Assembly (NCBI RefSeq): GCF_000577815.1
Contig: NZ_CBYM010000006.1
Coordinates: forward strand, 62,001-126,000
DNA: 64,000 nucleotides
Source: Clostridium saudiense
GTDB lineage: Bacteria; Bacillota; Clostridia; Clostridiales; Clostridiaceae
Direction: 5' to 3'
Below are positions 7,668 through 18,780 of the stretch, one piece after another (the stretch's first letter is position 1; the number at the start of each line of letters is the position of its first letter). The notes beneath the pieces were generated by a model. The model ran no database searches. It saw only the letters and a list, made by a program, of their open reading frames with translations, and was not told where the DNA came from. The position numbers and the translations under genes are program-made.

Positions 7668-8309
7668 TTATGCTCTTGAGTTAATCATATCTTTAACCTT
7701 CATTAATCTAGTTAAAGCTCCTCTTTCATTTTCATCAAGTTTCATTCTTATGAACTTAATAGTTTCTTCTAATTGAGGTATAGTCATATATTCAAGCGCA
7801 TTAACTCTTCTTCTTGTCTTTTCAATTTCATCAGCCATTAACTGAGTTGATTTCTCAACTTCAGCTAACTCAAGTAGATTAGGAAGTATAGATTCAAGCT
7901 TTCCTATAGCATCATCTAATTCAGAAGATGTATTGGCAAAACCATATGGATAAATGCTTCCTTCACTATCTTGTAATTGTCTGTGGAATTTCATTTGTGG
8001 AACATTAACACTCATTATGTTTTTTGTTCCTACTTCAACAGATACACTATCTTTTGGATAAGCAACTGCTTCTTCTAAGAATTCCGAGCTCATTACAGCA
8101 CTAGCCATAACGAAATCTTTAAATGAACCTTCAAGTTCAGCTTCAACTGATTTTCTTAGTTCATTATTATATTTAACAAGGTTAATGAATTGTCTCATTA
8201 ATTCATCTTGTTTATCTTTAAGAAGCTTATGTCCTCTCGCTGCAGTAGATAATCTCTTCTTCAGCTTAGATAGCTCCATTCTAGTAGGATTGACATTTAA
8301 CTTTGCCAT
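7668..8309 (-). CDS. ntpD: V-type ATPase subunit D (central stalk)
   Basis: The rotor shaft subunit, which couples the A3B3 head to the membrane ring. Its 213 residues are mostly long alpha-helices at both ends (a coiled-coil shaft), starting with the typical [14 protein letters not shown]. It is the last of nine co-directional genes. The 3-base gap to subunit B indicates cotranscription. Length and sequence match bacterial NtpD/AtpD. Confidence 0.95.
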   Translation of the reverse strand: MAKLNVNPTRMELSKLKKRLSTAARGHKLLKDKQDELMRQFINLVKYNNELRKSVEAELEGSFKDFVMASAVMSSEFLEEAVAYPKDSVSVEVGTKNIMSVNVPQMKFHRQLQDSEGSIYPYGFANTSSELDDAIGKLESILPNLLELAEVEKSTQLMADEIEKTRRRVNALEYMTIPQLEETIKFIRMKLDENERGALTRLMKVKDMINSRA

Positions 8310-8312
8310 ATT

Positions 8313-9695
8313 CTACTCTTCATCTCCCTTTGGCATATACTTTTCAAGATATTCATCTCTGATTCTCTTAAGTTCTGTCTTAGGAAGAATCTTAAGTAAT
8401 TTCCAACCTAAATTTAAAGTTTCTTCTATTGATCTGTTAGTTTCAAATCCTTGAGAAACATATTGTTCTTCAAAAGCTTCAGCAAATTTAGCAAACTTTT
8501 TATCTGTTTCTGATAATGCAGATTCACCTAAGATTGCTGATAACTCTTTAGCTTGCTTACCTTGAGCATAAGCTGAGAATAATTGGTTCATTGTATCAGC
8601 ATGGTCTTCTCTAGTCTTTCCCTTACCGATACCCTTATCTTTAAGTCTTGAAAGTGATGGTAAAACGTCGATTGGAGGCATAATTCCCTTCTTGTATAAT
8701 TCTCTTGAAAGGATTATTTGACCTTCAGTAATATATCCAGTTAAGTCTGGAATTGGATGAGTTTTATCATCTTCAGGCATTGTTAATATTGGAATTTGAG
8801 TGATAGATCCACCTCTTCCATTAATTCTACCTGCTCTTTCATATAATGTAGAAAGGTCAGTATATAAGTAACCTGGGTAACCTCTTCTACCTGGAACTTC
8901 TTTTCTAGCTGCAGAAACTTCTCTTAATGCTTCAGCATAGTTAGTGATATCTGTCATAATAACAAGAACGTGCATGTCTTTTTCGTATGCTAAGAATTCA
9001 GCAGCTGTTAATGCCATTCTTGGTGTAGCTATTCTTTCGATAGCTGGGTCAGAAGCAAGGTTCATAAATAATACAGCATTATCTATAGCACCAGTCTTCT
9101 TAAATTCATCAACGAAGAATTGAGATTCTTCGAAAGTAATACCTATAGCAGCAAATACAACAGCGAAGTTAGCATCTGAATTTAATACAGTCGCTTGTCT
9201 CGCTATTTGTGCAGCTAATTGAGCATGTGGAAGACCTGAACCAGAGAAAACTGGTAACTTTTGTCCTCTTACTAGTGTATTTAATCCATCAATAGCAGAT
9301 ATTCCTGTTTGAATGAACTCTGATGGGAAGTTTCTTGATACTGGGTTAATTGCTTCCCCATTAATATCTAATTGCTTTTCTGGTATTATCTTTGGTCCGT
9401 TGTCAATTGGATGACCCATTCCATCAAATACTCTTCCTAGCATATCTTCTGATACACCTAATTGAAGTGGCTTTCCTAAGAATTTAGCCTTAGTTCCTTT
9501 TAAGTTAATTCCTGAAGAACCTTCAAATAATTGAACCATTGCTTTAGATCCATTAACTTCTAGAACCTTACCTCTTCTTAATTCACCAGTTTGTATTTCA
9601 ACTTCAACTAGTTCATCATACTTAACGCCGCTAACTCCTTCAACAACCATTAAAGGACCAACAACTTCTGTAACTGTTCTGTATTCCTTAAGCAT
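8313..9695 (-). CDS. ntpB: V-type ATPase subunit B (regulatory)
   Basis: The non-catalytic head subunit, which alternates with A in the hexamer. At 460 residues it shows [19 protein letters not shown] in place of a Walker A loop, as expected for B, and [20 protein letters not shown] further on. The start overlaps the 3' end of subunit A by 8 bases and is preceded by GGAGGGG, so translation is coupled. It is intact. Confidence 0.97.
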   Translation of the reverse strand: MLKEYRTVTEVVGPLMVVEGVSGVKYDELVEVEIQTGELRRGKVLEVNGSKAMVQLFEGSSGINLKGTKAKFLGKPLQLGVSEDMLGRVFDGMGHPIDNGPKIIPEKQLDINGEAINPVSRNFPSEFIQTGISAIDGLNTLVRGQKLPVFSGSGLPHAQLAAQIARQATVLNSDANFAVVFAAIGITFEESQFFVDEFKKTGAIDNAVLFMNLASDPAIERIATPRMALTAAEFLAYEKDMHVLVIMTDITNYAEALREVSAARKEVPGRRGYPGYLYTDLSTLYERAGRINGRGGSITQIPILTMPEDDKTHPIPDLTGYITEGQIILSRELYKKGIMPPIDVLPSLSRLKDKGIGKGKTREDHADTMNQLFSAYAQGKQAKELSAILGESALSETDKKFAKFAEAFEEQYVSQGFETNRSIEETLNLGWKLLKILPKTELKRIRDEYLEKYMPKGDEE

Positions 9696-11463
9696 TAAGA
9701 ACCCCTCCTTCGTTGATTAAAGTATCAATGTCAGCTCTTAATTCAGCAGCAATATCATCCATCTTAGCTATGTCATCTTCATGGATATATTTACTTCTTG
9801 CAATTTTGTCTCTTACTTCTAATCCTAAGATCTTATCTAAGTAAACTCCTGCTTCTAAAGCTCTTTCTGCTTCTTTTCTGAATAATAATACAAGCTTTAA
9901 CATTTTGTATTGTTTATCTAATGAAGTATAAGTATCTATTTCGTGGAAACCATTTTGTTGTAAATAGTCTTCTCTTATAGACTTAGAAACTTCTAATTTT
10001 AATCTATCTTTTTCTGATAATGCATCTATACCTACTAAGCTTACGATTTCTTGTAAAGCTGATTCTTCTTGTAATAAAGTCATTGCTTCTTGTCTTAATG
10101 CAGACCAATCTTCAGCAACTGTCTTATTTAAGTATCCATCTACAGTATCAGCATATAATGAATATGAGTTAATCCAGTTTATTGCTGGGAAGTGTCTCTT
10201 ATATGCAAGTTGAGCATCTAATCCCCAGAAAACTTTAACTATTCTTAATGTTGATTGAGTAACTGGTTCTGAAAGGTCTCCCCCTGGAGGTGATACCGCA
10301 CCGATTGCAGTAACTGCTCCTTCTCTTCCATCTTTACCTAAGCATACAACTTTACCAGCTCTTTCATAGTAGTCAGCAAGTCTTGATCCTAAGTATGCTG
10401 GATAACCTTCATCCCCTGGCATTTCTTCAAGTCTACCAGACATTTCTCTTAATGCTTCTGCCCATCTTGAAGTAGAATCTGCCATGATTGATACTGAGTA
10501 TCCCATATCTCTGTAGTATTCAGCTATTGTGATACCTGTATATATACAAGCTTCTCTTGCCGCAACTGGCATGTTTGAAGTGTTTGCTATAAGTACTGTT
10601 CTCTTCATTAATGATTCACCAGTTTTAGGGTCTTTTAACTCTGGGAATTCATTAAGAACGTCTGTCATTTCGTTACCACGTTCACCGCATCCAACGTAAA
10701 CAACTATTTCAGCATCTCCCCATTTTGCTATTTGGTGTTGAACAACTGTCTTACCTGCTCCGAAAGGACCTGGTACTGCAGCAGCTCCACCCTTAGCTAC
10801 TGGGAAGAATGTATCTATAACTCTTTGTCCTGTAGTCATTGGTGCTTCTGGTTTTAATTTTTGTGCAAATGGTCTACCTTTTCTTGCTGGCCATTTTTGC
10901 ATAAGTTGAACTTCTCTATCTCCCTTAGCAGTTTCAACAACACAAACTGTATCTACAACTGTAAAGTCTCCAGCCTTAATTTCTTTAATAGTTCCTTCTA
11001 CTCCATATGGAACCATTATTTTGTGTAATACAACAGATGTCTCTTGAACTGTTCCGATTACATCACCAGCTTCTACTTTATCTCCAACTTTAGCTGTAGG
11101 ATTAAAAGTCCAAACTCTTTCTCTGTTTAATGAAGTAACTGATACACCTTTTGTTAAGAATGGTGATTGAGCTACTTTTTCAAATGCATCTAGTGGTCTT
11201 TGTATTCCATCGAACATTGACTCTATAAGTCCTGGTCCTAATTCAATACTTAATGGTTCCCCTGTTGTAACAACTGGGTCCCCTGGCCCTATTCCTGTAG
11301 TTTCTTCGTAAACTTGGATAGATGCCTTATCGCCTCTCATTTCAATGATTTCTCCGATAAGACCCTTTTCTCCAACCTTAACCATATCATAAATATTTGC
11401 TTCGTCCATTCCTTCAGCAACAACTAAAGGACCTGCAACCTTGATTATCTTTCCGGTCTTCAA
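9688..11463 (-). CDS. ntpA: V-type ATPase subunit A (catalytic)
   Basis: The catalytic head subunit, which hydrolyses or makes ATP. Its 591 residues include a Walker A loop [13 protein letters not shown] near residue 230, then [11 protein letters not shown] with the catalytic Glu, and [22 protein letters not shown]. The long non-homologous region typical of V/A-type A subunits precedes the P-loop. The start is TTG (minus-strand AGGTTAGAGAT then TTG), giving [13 protein letters not shown]. It lies third from the operon end. Confidence 0.97.
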   Translation of the reverse strand: MKTGKIIKVAGPLVVAEGMDEANIYDMVKVGEKGLIGEIIEMRGDKASIQVYEETTGIGPGDPVVTTGEPLSIELGPGLIESMFDGIQRPLDAFEKVAQSPFLTKGVSVTSLNRERVWTFNPTAKVGDKVEAGDVIGTVQETSVVLHKIMVPYGVEGTIKEIKAGDFTVVDTVCVVETAKGDREVQLMQKWPARKGRPFAQKLKPEAPMTTGQRVIDTFFPVAKGGAAAVPGPFGAGKTVVQHQIAKWGDAEIVVYVGCGERGNEMTDVLNEFPELKDPKTGESLMKRTVLIANTSNMPVAAREACIYTGITIAEYYRDMGYSVSIMADSTSRWAEALREMSGRLEEMPGDEGYPAYLGSRLADYYERAGKVVCLGKDGREGAVTAIGAVSPPGGDLSEPVTQSTLRIVKVFWGLDAQLAYKRHFPAINWINSYSLYADTVDGYLNKTVAEDWSALRQEAMTLLQEESALQEIVSLVGIDALSEKDRLKLEVSKSIREDYLQQNGFHEIDTYTSLDKQYKMLKLVLLFRKEAERALEAGVYLDKILGLEVRDKIARSKYIHEDDIAKMDDIAAELRADIDTLINEGGVLNA

Positions 11464-11480
11464 ATCTCTAACCTGCCTTC

Positions 11481-11792
11481 CTATAAAATATTCACACCAA
11501 CAGCTTTTTCTACGCTATCGCTGATTCTCTTTGAACCTATATTTAAAGTTCCTTGATTACTTGGAATTAATATTACAGCAGGAAGCATTTGCTTATTGTA
11601 ACGTTCAATTGTTTCTTCAATTGTTACTGCAACTTGCTCTGTTATAAAAATAACTGCGTATCCATTCATAGCCATTCTATCAACGGCAATTCTAGCTTCA
11701 TCAGCTTCTACAACTGGAAATACATCTATTCCAATAGCTTTGAATGCTAAAACTGAGTCTTTATCTCCAACTACACCGATTTTCTTATACAT
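11481..11792 (-). CDS. ntpG: V-type ATPase subunit F (NtpG)
   Basis: A small central-stalk subunit that binds D and regulates the head. It has a Rossmann-like fold, with [22 protein letters not shown] at the N terminus (typical) and [10 protein letters not shown] mid-protein. I placed the start at ATG 11792 (MYKKIGVVG, 103 residues). A GTG nine bases upstream (11801) is possible but would add MIF before the conserved start. It overlaps the end of subunit C. Confidence 0.92.
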   Translation of the reverse strand: MYKKIGVVGDKDSVLAFKAIGIDVFPVVEADEARIAVDRMAMNGYAVIFITEQVAVTIEETIERYNKQMLPAVILIPSNQGTLNIGSKRISDSVEKAVGVNIL

Positions 11793-12786
11793 AAATATCA
11801 CGCAGCCTTTCTCTTATTACTTCCTCAGCAATATTATTAAGCTTACCAACCATTATAATTCTAATGATTTTGATTTCTGTTTCTTTAGCATAAATATATG
11901 ATAAAATTCTTTCTGGTCCAAATGTTACAAGCTTACCGCTTTTCATTAAATCCATAATGTAATTATCACTTAATTTTTCTAAAAGATTTGCTGAATTAGT
12001 AGCTATGTAGCTTTCAACACCTTCTTTTATTAAATCTGAATAGGCACTAGTACTTAATTTAGAAATAATATTTTCTGGTGTTTCATTAATGATTGCTACT
12101 AATGTATCTTTGCTTATAGATCCACCACTAACTAAAACTTCTGATGCAAATTCTCTTCCTTTACCTTGCTTTTTAATTCTTAGTAAAGTTCTGACATTTG
12201 TAGCATCAATAATTGCATTTACAAGTTTATCTGTAAATTTATAATTTAAAGATTTCTTTATTTCAACTAACTCTTTAAACATATATCTATCTACAATTAT
12301 ATCAATATTTTGAGGATCTTTATTTGCTTCAAAATCAGCAATTACTTCTAAAACCGCTTTTTCAACATTTCCTTTTAAATCTCTAAAATTATCTGTATCT
12401 ATTTTTCTCTTTAATTCATTTAAGTCTTCATTACCTAAATCAATTAACATGTTTGAGAAATCTTTATCTAAGAACTTTCCTTTTAATAATACCTTAATAT
12501 TATGGTATTTATATTTAATGCTCATTAGATCTACTATTTCTTTTACTGGGCAAAGTTCATAAACTAATTTATAAACTCTTTTAAGTTCTGTACTTAAAAC
12601 TTCTTCATAATCAGCCGCTCTTTTAACATTACCCATTATATTAGCATACTCAGTTTCACCAAGTATTTTTAAAACTTCATCAGCAGAATTAGCTTCTAAC
12701 ATTCTTTCTACTTTAGATTTATCAAGGAGTCTTGTTTCCAATACCCAAATTCTTGAAAGAGCTTGAGTAAATTGCATTACATCCAT
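11785..12786 (-). CDS. ntpC: V-type ATPase subunit C (NtpC, d-type)
   Basis: A funnel-shaped all-helical subunit that joins the central stalk to the proteolipid ring. Its 333 residues contain no enzymatic motifs. The helical, charged pattern and the C-terminal [20 protein letters not shown] segment are typical of V0 subunit d/NtpC. GGAGGGG lies just before the ATG. The operon order E-C-F-A-B-D supports the call. Confidence 0.94.
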   Translation of the reverse strand: MDVMQFTQALSRIWVLETRLLDKSKVERMLEANSADEVLKILGETEYANIMGNVKRAADYEEVLSTELKRVYKLVYELCPVKEIVDLMSIKYKYHNIKVLLKGKFLDKDFSNMLIDLGNEDLNELKRKIDTDNFRDLKGNVEKAVLEVIADFEANKDPQNIDIIVDRYMFKELVEIKKSLNYKFTDKLVNAIIDATNVRTLLRIKKQGKGREFASEVLVSGGSISKDTLVAIINETPENIISKLSTSAYSDLIKEGVESYIATNSANLLEKLSDNYIMDLMKSGKLVTFGPERILSYIYAKETEIKIIRIIMVGKLNNIAEEVIRERLRDIYV

Positions 12787-12797
12787 ACTACCCCTCC

Positions 12798-13382
12798 TTA
12801 ACTAAATAACACCTGCGCCACTTCGAACTCTAACTCATCTCTTAATGAGCTTACTAGAGCTTCAAAAGTGCTATTTATTTCTATACCTTCATTTTCTAAG
12901 ATGAAACCACCTTTAAAATTACCAGCTTTTTCACTTAAAGTGATTTGTGCTTTTACCTTTGAGTTTAATTCTTCAATGAAGGCTGCATCTACAAACTTTA
13001 ACCCTGTTTCATTTAAAATTAATGTTTGCTTTCCAGTTAAATTCATTGTTGAAATTGTATTTTTAACAAAGTTTAAGAATTCTTCTTTAGATAATTCTGT
13101 TAACTTATCTATACTCTTTTCGAAAACTTCATCTATAATTTCTTGCTTAGCTGCTAATTTGTTATTTCTAACTTTTAATTTAGCACTAGAAATTACTCTT
13201 TCTTTTTTAGATTTTGCTTCAACTTCAGCTTTTTCTAAAATTTCTTGTGCAATTTCATTTGCACTGCTTATTTTTTTAGAAAGAATTTTATTCTTTTCTT
13301 CTTCAGCAGTTGCTAAGATATTTTCCTTTCCAGCTTCTGCATCCTTAAGGATTTTAGAAGTTATATTCTTTACATTTGACAT
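12798..13382 (-). CDS. ntpE: V-type ATPase subunit E (peripheral stalk)
   Basis: One half of the peripheral-stalk heterodimer that holds the head still. The 194 residues start with about 90 residues of charged coiled coil (DAEAGKENILATAEEEKNKI...) and end with a globular domain including GGFILENEGIEINSTFEALV, the usual NtpE/AtpE signature region. It lies between the proteolipid and subunit C genes. Confidence 0.94.
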   Translation of the reverse strand: MSNVKNITSKILKDAEAGKENILATAEEEKNKILSKKISSANEIAQEILEKAEVEAKSKKERVISSAKLKVRNNKLAAKQEIIDEVFEKSIDKLTELSKEEFLNFVKNTISTMNLTGKQTLILNETGLKFVDAAFIEELNSKVKAQITLSEKAGNFKGGFILENEGIEINSTFEALVSSLRDELEFEVAQVLFS

Positions 13383-13430
13383 AATCTATATCTCCAATCT
13401 TTATGATGCTAATAATATTGCATGTATTAA

Positions 13431-13916
<486 letters not shown>

Positions 13917-13926
13917 TCAAATCCTC

Positions 13927-15876
13927 CTAATTTTCCTTTAAATTCATATATTTTTCTGATGCTTTAAATGGAGTAAATGCTTTTCCTCCACCTTCGTAGA
14001 ATTTTGAGAAATACTCTACGTATTGTAATCTTGCTGTGTGAACATATGCTCCTAATAAACCTAATAATAAGTTAAATACGTGAGCTGCTACAAACACAAA
14101 TGGTAATAATATTATTGCTGGACCAGTTAATGATTTCATTAATAAGTTTAATGCTCCTGCAATACATCCACCTGATAAACCTAATGCCATAAGTCTTGTA
14201 TATGAAACTAAGTCACCAATATAGCTTGTTATTCCATATAATGAATATAAACCTTGACCTATTTGAGCACCTTTTGTCTTTTCTGCTCTACCACCAGTTA
14301 ATACTATTACAAGCATACCAAATATCATAGCTGCTATAGCAATGTATTTAACTATTGATGGCCATCCTAGCATTATAGTTCCTGCTAATACTCCAATAGA
14401 AATTAAAGTAATTAACCATGAACCAACATCATAAAATGCATCCTTTGGTTTTCCTACTTTAATAAGCGTATATGCTTTTATACATAATCCAAAGAATATT
14501 TGTATAACACCAAATACTATAGAAGCCACTAAAAGTGTATTAACATCTTCAGTTGGATTTATTAATCCTGGTATTTTAACTGCATCTCCAAAGAATGATC
14601 CGTATATTAAACCAATAACTATTGTTGGTATACTTAAGAATAAGAAGAATCTAGCAAAATCTTCATTTTTCTTATTTAATTTTAAGAATTTCATTGCACA
14701 GAAGGCAGCTATTAACATTACTAATCCATATCCAACGTCAGCAACCATCATACCAAAGAATATTAAATAAAATGGCACTAATAATGGAGTTGGATCTACT
14801 TCATTATATTTTGGTAAACTATACATCTCTGTAACAGATTCAAATGTTTTGTTAAGCAATCCATTTTTTAATTTAACTGGAACCGCATCAACTTCATCTT
14901 CTTTTACTTCTTCAAATGATATATAATAGTCGTCATTTAAAGCTTCCTTACATATCTTTTGTAATTCTTCATTCTTTTCTACTTCACACCATCCTTGAAT
15001 AGCAACAGTGTTTGTAGTTCTTAAGAAGTTATTTGAAGCTTTATATCTTAAAACTATGTTTGTAAGATAATCATAAACTAATTTCATTTTCTTATAGTCT
15101 TCTTCAAAAGAAGCTACTTCTTCTTTTACGAAGAATATTTTTGATTTTAATTCTTCTATCTCATGAGCATGATTTGTTATAACAACTTGTGGTATTTCAT
15201 CAAACTCTGATTTAAATGAACTAAATCCAAATCCTCTTAAAAGATTTAATACTTCATCATGTCTTTCTTTTAAAGACACAACTAATATGTTTATATCGTT
15301 ATTACCTCTTGAGATAATTTCAACATATTCAGCATCTAAACTTTCATTAAGTTGTCCTTCATATTGCTTTGAAATACTTCCAACGAAAGTTGACACCATA
15401 TTTAGCTCATTTAGAGCTTCAAAAGAAATATCTAAGGCTTGCCATGGAGTTAAAACTTCAATTTCGCCTTCTAGCTTAGTAATTTTGCTTTCTATGCTGT
15501 GAAGCTCATCTTCCTTCTCCTTAACTTTACAATAAATTTCGTTCCAGTTTATGTTCTTAACTGCATTTTCTAATTCATCAATAGTTAAGTTTTCCTTGTC
15601 ATCCTCTAATGCTTTTAATCCTGACTTTTTAGGCATATAGTGAGTTAAAAAGTCTAGAGTAGTTTTAGCCTTTGATAAATCTTCTTCATACTTTGCAATA
15701 TTTGAATCTACTTCGTCTTTATTAAGATTTTTTAACTCTTCATTAGCTTCTAATAAATTTTCATCTTGTAGATTTATAAATTCTACATTTGAAAATCCTT
15801 GTAATCTACGAAGAAGTTCTTCTTTTTTAGATTCAAAAGTAAGCAAAGTGAATTTGTTCATCTTAACTATTGCCAT
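13927..15876 (-). CDS. ntpI: V-type ATPase subunit I (stator, a-type)
   Basis: The membrane stator, which carries ions past the rotor. Its 649 residues divide into a cytoplasmic, coiled-coil N-terminal half (about 1-340) and a C-terminal half with seven or eight membrane helices from about PLLVPFYLIFFGMM onward. The essential Arg lies in SYTRLMALGLSGG. The start overlaps the preceding gene by 14 bases. It is intact and of family length. Confidence 0.96.
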   Translation of the reverse strand: MAIVKMNKFTLLTFESKKEELLRRLQGFSNVEFINLQDENLLEANEELKNLNKDEVDSNIAKYEEDLSKAKTTLDFLTHYMPKKSGLKALEDDKENLTIDELENAVKNINWNEIYCKVKEKEDELHSIESKITKLEGEIEVLTPWQALDISFEALNELNMVSTFVGSISKQYEGQLNESLDAEYVEIISRGNNDINILVVSLKERHDEVLNLLRGFGFSSFKSEFDEIPQVVITNHAHEIEELKSKIFFVKEEVASFEEDYKKMKLVYDYLTNIVLRYKASNNFLRTTNTVAIQGWCEVEKNEELQKICKEALNDDYYISFEEVKEDEVDAVPVKLKNGLLNKTFESVTEMYSLPKYNEVDPTPLLVPFYLIFFGMMVADVGYGLVMLIAAFCAMKFLKLNKKNEDFARFFLFLSIPTIVIGLIYGSFFGDAVKIPGLINPTEDVNTLLVASIVFGVIQIFFGLCIKAYTLIKVGKPKDAFYDVGSWLITLISIGVLAGTIMLGWPSIVKYIAIAAMIFGMLVIVLTGGRAEKTKGAQIGQGLYSLYGITSYIGDLVSYTRLMALGLSGGCIAGALNLLMKSLTGPAIILLPFVFVAAHVFNLLLGLLGAYVHTARLQYVEYFSKFYEGGGKAFTPFKASEKYMNLKEN

Positions 15877-16189
15877 GAATCTTCACTATCCTCTCAACAA
15901 CTATATTAATAGCATTATCTTTTAAATCTTGAGACATATTACGTATAGCCTCTATTTCTTTTTCTCCAATCTTTAAGATCGGTTCTGCATTGCTATTTCC
16001 TTCTTCTAAAGCAGCATTTAATAAGTTATTAGCTTTTGCTTTTGCTTCGCTTATTATTTCATCATATTTGATATCTGCTTCTTTAGTAGCACCGCTAACA
16101 ATTTCTTTTGCATTTTGTTTAGCTTCTGAAATTATCATTTCAGCCTTTTTCTCAGCTTCCTTTATCTCATTAATTGCTTCTAATGCCAA
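15863..16189 (-). CDS. ntpF: V-type ATPase subunit H/G (peripheral stalk, NtpF-like)
   Basis: The first gene of the operon and the coiled-coil partner of subunit E in the peripheral stalk. Its 108 residues are almost entirely heptad-rich helix (EAEKKAEMIISEAKQNAKEI...). The start is TTG, with GGTGG seven bases upstream; no better ATG exists before the coiled coil. Nomenclature varies (subunit H, G or NtpF). The operon order matches the Enterococcus ntpFIKECGABD arrangement. Confidence 0.9.
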   Translation of the reverse strand: MALEAINEIKEAEKKAEMIISEAKQNAKEIVSGATKEADIKYDEIISEAKAKANNLLNAALEEGNSNAEPILKIGEKEIEAIRNMSQDLKDNAINIVVERIVKIHGNS

Positions 16190-16275
16190 AGTCTCACCAC
16201 CTTTACTATATACAAGTTGGATAATATAAATATTAATACTTAATATAGTATTAATTACTTTTTATCTCTTTTTTA

Positions 16276-16303
16276 ATTATACACGGTTTTTACAATTTTT
16301 CAA
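16276..16303 (-). promoter_or_regulatory. Candidate sigma-A promoter of the V-ATPase operon
   Basis: On the minus strand, TTGAAA (16303-16298) and TATAAT (16281-16276) are separated by 16 bases. They lie about 87 bases upstream of the first operon gene. I saw no obvious riboswitch or operator in the roughly 80-base leader. Confidence 0.6.
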
Positions 16304-16396
16304 CTTTTTTTTGTTAACATTTCCTAAACAACACTTTAATTTTGTAATAATTATCTATTTATTATATTTTTTACTTACTTATTTTCTTTTTGTAAT

Positions 16397-18082
16397 TTAC
16401 TTATTTTCTTTTATGTTAACTAAATTATCAATTTCTATAATGTCTCCATCATATCCAAATAAGAAATATGATTCTCTTTCTTCTATTTCACCAGTTTTTA
16501 TATATTTGTTTATATCTATGCAAAAACCCTCTACATAATAATCTTTAAAGGAGTATTTTTCTCTTAATCTATCTTTAAATTCATTTTCTTTTTCCTTACC
16601 TACTCCTTTTCCTAAGAATTCTGGCATCCCTCTTCTTTTATTAAACATTAAGTAATCATACTTTACTATATCTCGTAATATTTTATTATCTAGTTTTGTT
16701 ATTTCCATATTGAAATCTAAAAATACTTTATAATATTCACTATTACCTATATTTCTATCGAAGTATCCCTTCTTATCAAAGTAATTTCCCAATTCTAAAT
16801 AAAAATCATAAGGAGTATCAAAACACTTAACTAATATTTTTATTATGTTATTGAATTTCTGTGAATTATAATATTTATCTACCATACTTTCTACTTTTTT
16901 TAATATTAAAAGCTCATCATAAGAAATATCCTTTGTAGAAATAATTTCGTATGGAGGATATGGTGAATATCTCATTCCATACTCTTCAGCTTCTTCTCTC
17001 ATAGAAGATCCCCTAAGAAGCTTTAAGAATCCTAACTGTATTTCTTCAGGTTCAATACTATATACATCATTAAATGATTTTTTAAATGATACTATGTCTT
17101 CACCTGGTAATCCTGCTATTAAATCTAAATGCTGTTTTATATTTTTTATTTCTAATAATTCAACAACCTTTTCTTTAATATCACTAAAATTAACAAATCT
17201 ATTAATTCTATTTAATACATCATCATTAGTAGTTTGAACTCCTACTTCAAATTGGAATCTATCTTTAGGTGCCTTTCTAAGCAATTCTAATTCTTGTGGT
17301 TTTAAAATGTCTGCTGATATTTCAAAATGAAATTGAGTTTTTGTTTCAGCATTAATTAAAAATTCCCATATAGCTGTTGAAAATTTAAAATTGCAATTAA
17401 AAGTTCTATCTACAAATTTAACAAGTCTTACTTTTTTATCTATGAAAAATTGCAATTCTTTTTTTACTCTTTCAATATCTAAAAATCTTACTCCATGAGT
17501 TGTTGATGAAAGACAATATTTGCAGTTAAATGGACAGCCCCTTGATGCCTCGTAATACACTATCTTATTATCTAAATCTTCATCCATCTTATATGGGAAA
17601 ACTATTTCATTCATACTCATAAGAGGTCTATTACCATTTCCTATTACTTCATTGCCTTCTTTAAAATATAATCCTCTTATACTTCTAATCTCTCTTTTCC
17701 CAAGGCAATATTCAATAAATTCTCTATATGTTTTTTCTCCTTCTCCCTCAATTAAATAATCACCATTAAGTTCCTTTAATATATTTAAACTATCATAAGA
17801 TACTTCTGGGCCACCATATAAAATTTTTATATCACTATTTACTATCTTTATAAGATTAGATAATCTTTTCACCATCTCAACATTCCAAATATATGTTGAG
17901 AAAGCAACTACATCAGGTTTTTCCTTTATAATTTCTTCAAGTACTTTTTCATCCCTATCATTAATTGAAAACTCCCTAATTTTGCATGTATAATCCATGT
18001 CTTCAGTAAATGCTTTTAGATACCTCACTGCTAAATTACTATGAATGAATTTTGAGTTAATTGCTGTTAATAAAACTTTCAC
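16397..18082 (-). CDS. B12-binding domain radical SAM protein
   Basis: A 561-residue protein with an N-terminal cobalamin-binding-like Rossmann region (about 1-140) and a radical SAM domain. The cluster motif is GCPFNCKYC (CxxxCxxC) near residue 183. A C-terminal extension resembling the DUF4080 group follows. Related proteins methylate or rearrange unactivated carbons, but the substrate is unknown. GTG is the start, with AAGGA upstream. It lies 16 bases after a methyltransferase-like gene, probably in one transcript. The B12 ligand His motif (DxHxxG) is not evident, so cobalamin use is uncertain. Confidence 0.85.
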   Translation of the reverse strand: MKVLLTAINSKFIHSNLAVRYLKAFTEDMDYTCKIREFSINDRDEKVLEEIIKEKPDVVAFSTYIWNVEMVKRLSNLIKIVNSDIKILYGGPEVSYDSLNILKELNGDYLIEGEGEKTYREFIEYCLGKREIRSIRGLYFKEGNEVIGNGNRPLMSMNEIVFPYKMDEDLDNKIVYYEASRGCPFNCKYCLSSTTHGVRFLDIERVKKELQFFIDKKVRLVKFVDRTFNCNFKFSTAIWEFLINAETKTQFHFEISADILKPQELELLRKAPKDRFQFEVGVQTTNDDVLNRINRFVNFSDIKEKVVELLEIKNIKQHLDLIAGLPGEDIVSFKKSFNDVYSIEPEEIQLGFLKLLRGSSMREEAEEYGMRYSPYPPYEIISTKDISYDELLILKKVESMVDKYYNSQKFNNIIKILVKCFDTPYDFYLELGNYFDKKGYFDRNIGNSEYYKVFLDFNMEITKLDNKILRDIVKYDYLMFNKRRGMPEFLGKGVGKEKENEFKDRLREKYSFKDYYVEGFCIDINKYIKTGEIEERESYFLFGYDGDIIEIDNLVNIKENK

Positions 18083-18098
18083 TTTCTTCTTCCTTTCG

Positions 18099-18596
18099 TT
18101 ACTTTATTTTTTCTCCCCTAATGAAAAATATATCCTCCCAAAGCTTCTCTTCCTTAATACTATACATATTTTCTAACATTTTTTTAGTATTATCTATATT
18201 TGATGTAGAAATAGGGTTTAAATTTTTAAACTCAAACTCTTTTATTTTACCAGATGGTAATACTGCCATCACCTTATTATTTGATACTTCTCCCATCTCT
18301 TTATTTATATCCCAAATATATATTTCTCCACCTACTTTTATTAATTTACTTACTTCATTTATCAATTGAACACGAGCTGATTCTCTCCATAAATTACTTA
18401 AGTAAAAGAATATAGTGCATACATCATACTCACCTTGTATACTTTTTTCATCTATACTTCCTTCTAATAGATCAACACAAACTTCGTCAATTGTATCTTT
18501 AGAAATATTGTAAATTACTCCGTAGCTTTCACCAACGTCTAGTACATCACCTAATAACTTAACACCACTTAAATTTAATATAATTGTTTTTCCCAT
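18099..18596 (-). CDS. Class I SAM methyltransferase-like protein
   Basis: 165 residues with a methyltransferase-like fold pattern. Near residues 13-24, LLGDVLDVGESYG stands at the SAM-loop position, where active enzymes usually have DxGxGxG. YDVCTIFFYLSNL occupies the motif IV area, followed by EVSKLIKVGGEIYIWDI (motif V/VI). The glycine loop is degenerate, so SAM binding is not assured. It lies directly upstream of the radical SAM gene in the same direction, and the two may act in one modification pathway. Confidence 0.6.
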   Translation of the reverse strand: MGKTIILNLSGVKLLGDVLDVGESYGVIYNISKDTIDEVCVDLLEGSIDEKSIQGEYDVCTIFFYLSNLWRESARVQLINEVSKLIKVGGEIYIWDINKEMGEVSNNKVMAVLPSGKIKEFEFKNLNPISTSNIDNTKKMLENMYSIKEEKLWEDIFFIRGEKIK

Positions 18597-18740
18597 ATTT
18601 ACTCTCCCTTTTATAAATTATTTTTCTTTTAATAAATTTTATTATTATTATATTCAACTTATGTAAATCATTTTTAACAATTATTTTTTCTTTTGGTATT
18701 TAAGCTTTTATCTTTCCTTATTTATATATAATAATACAAA

Positions 18741-18772
18741 AAAATATCTTATGGAATTCCCATAAGATATTT
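18741..18772. terminator. Terminator after the beta-propeller gene
   Basis: A 14-bp stem (18741-18754 with 18759-18772) closes on AATT. The minus-strand transcript continues into a T7 run. It begins 9 bases beyond the stop of the gene at 18781. Confidence 0.85.
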
Positions 18773-18780
18773 TTAGGATT

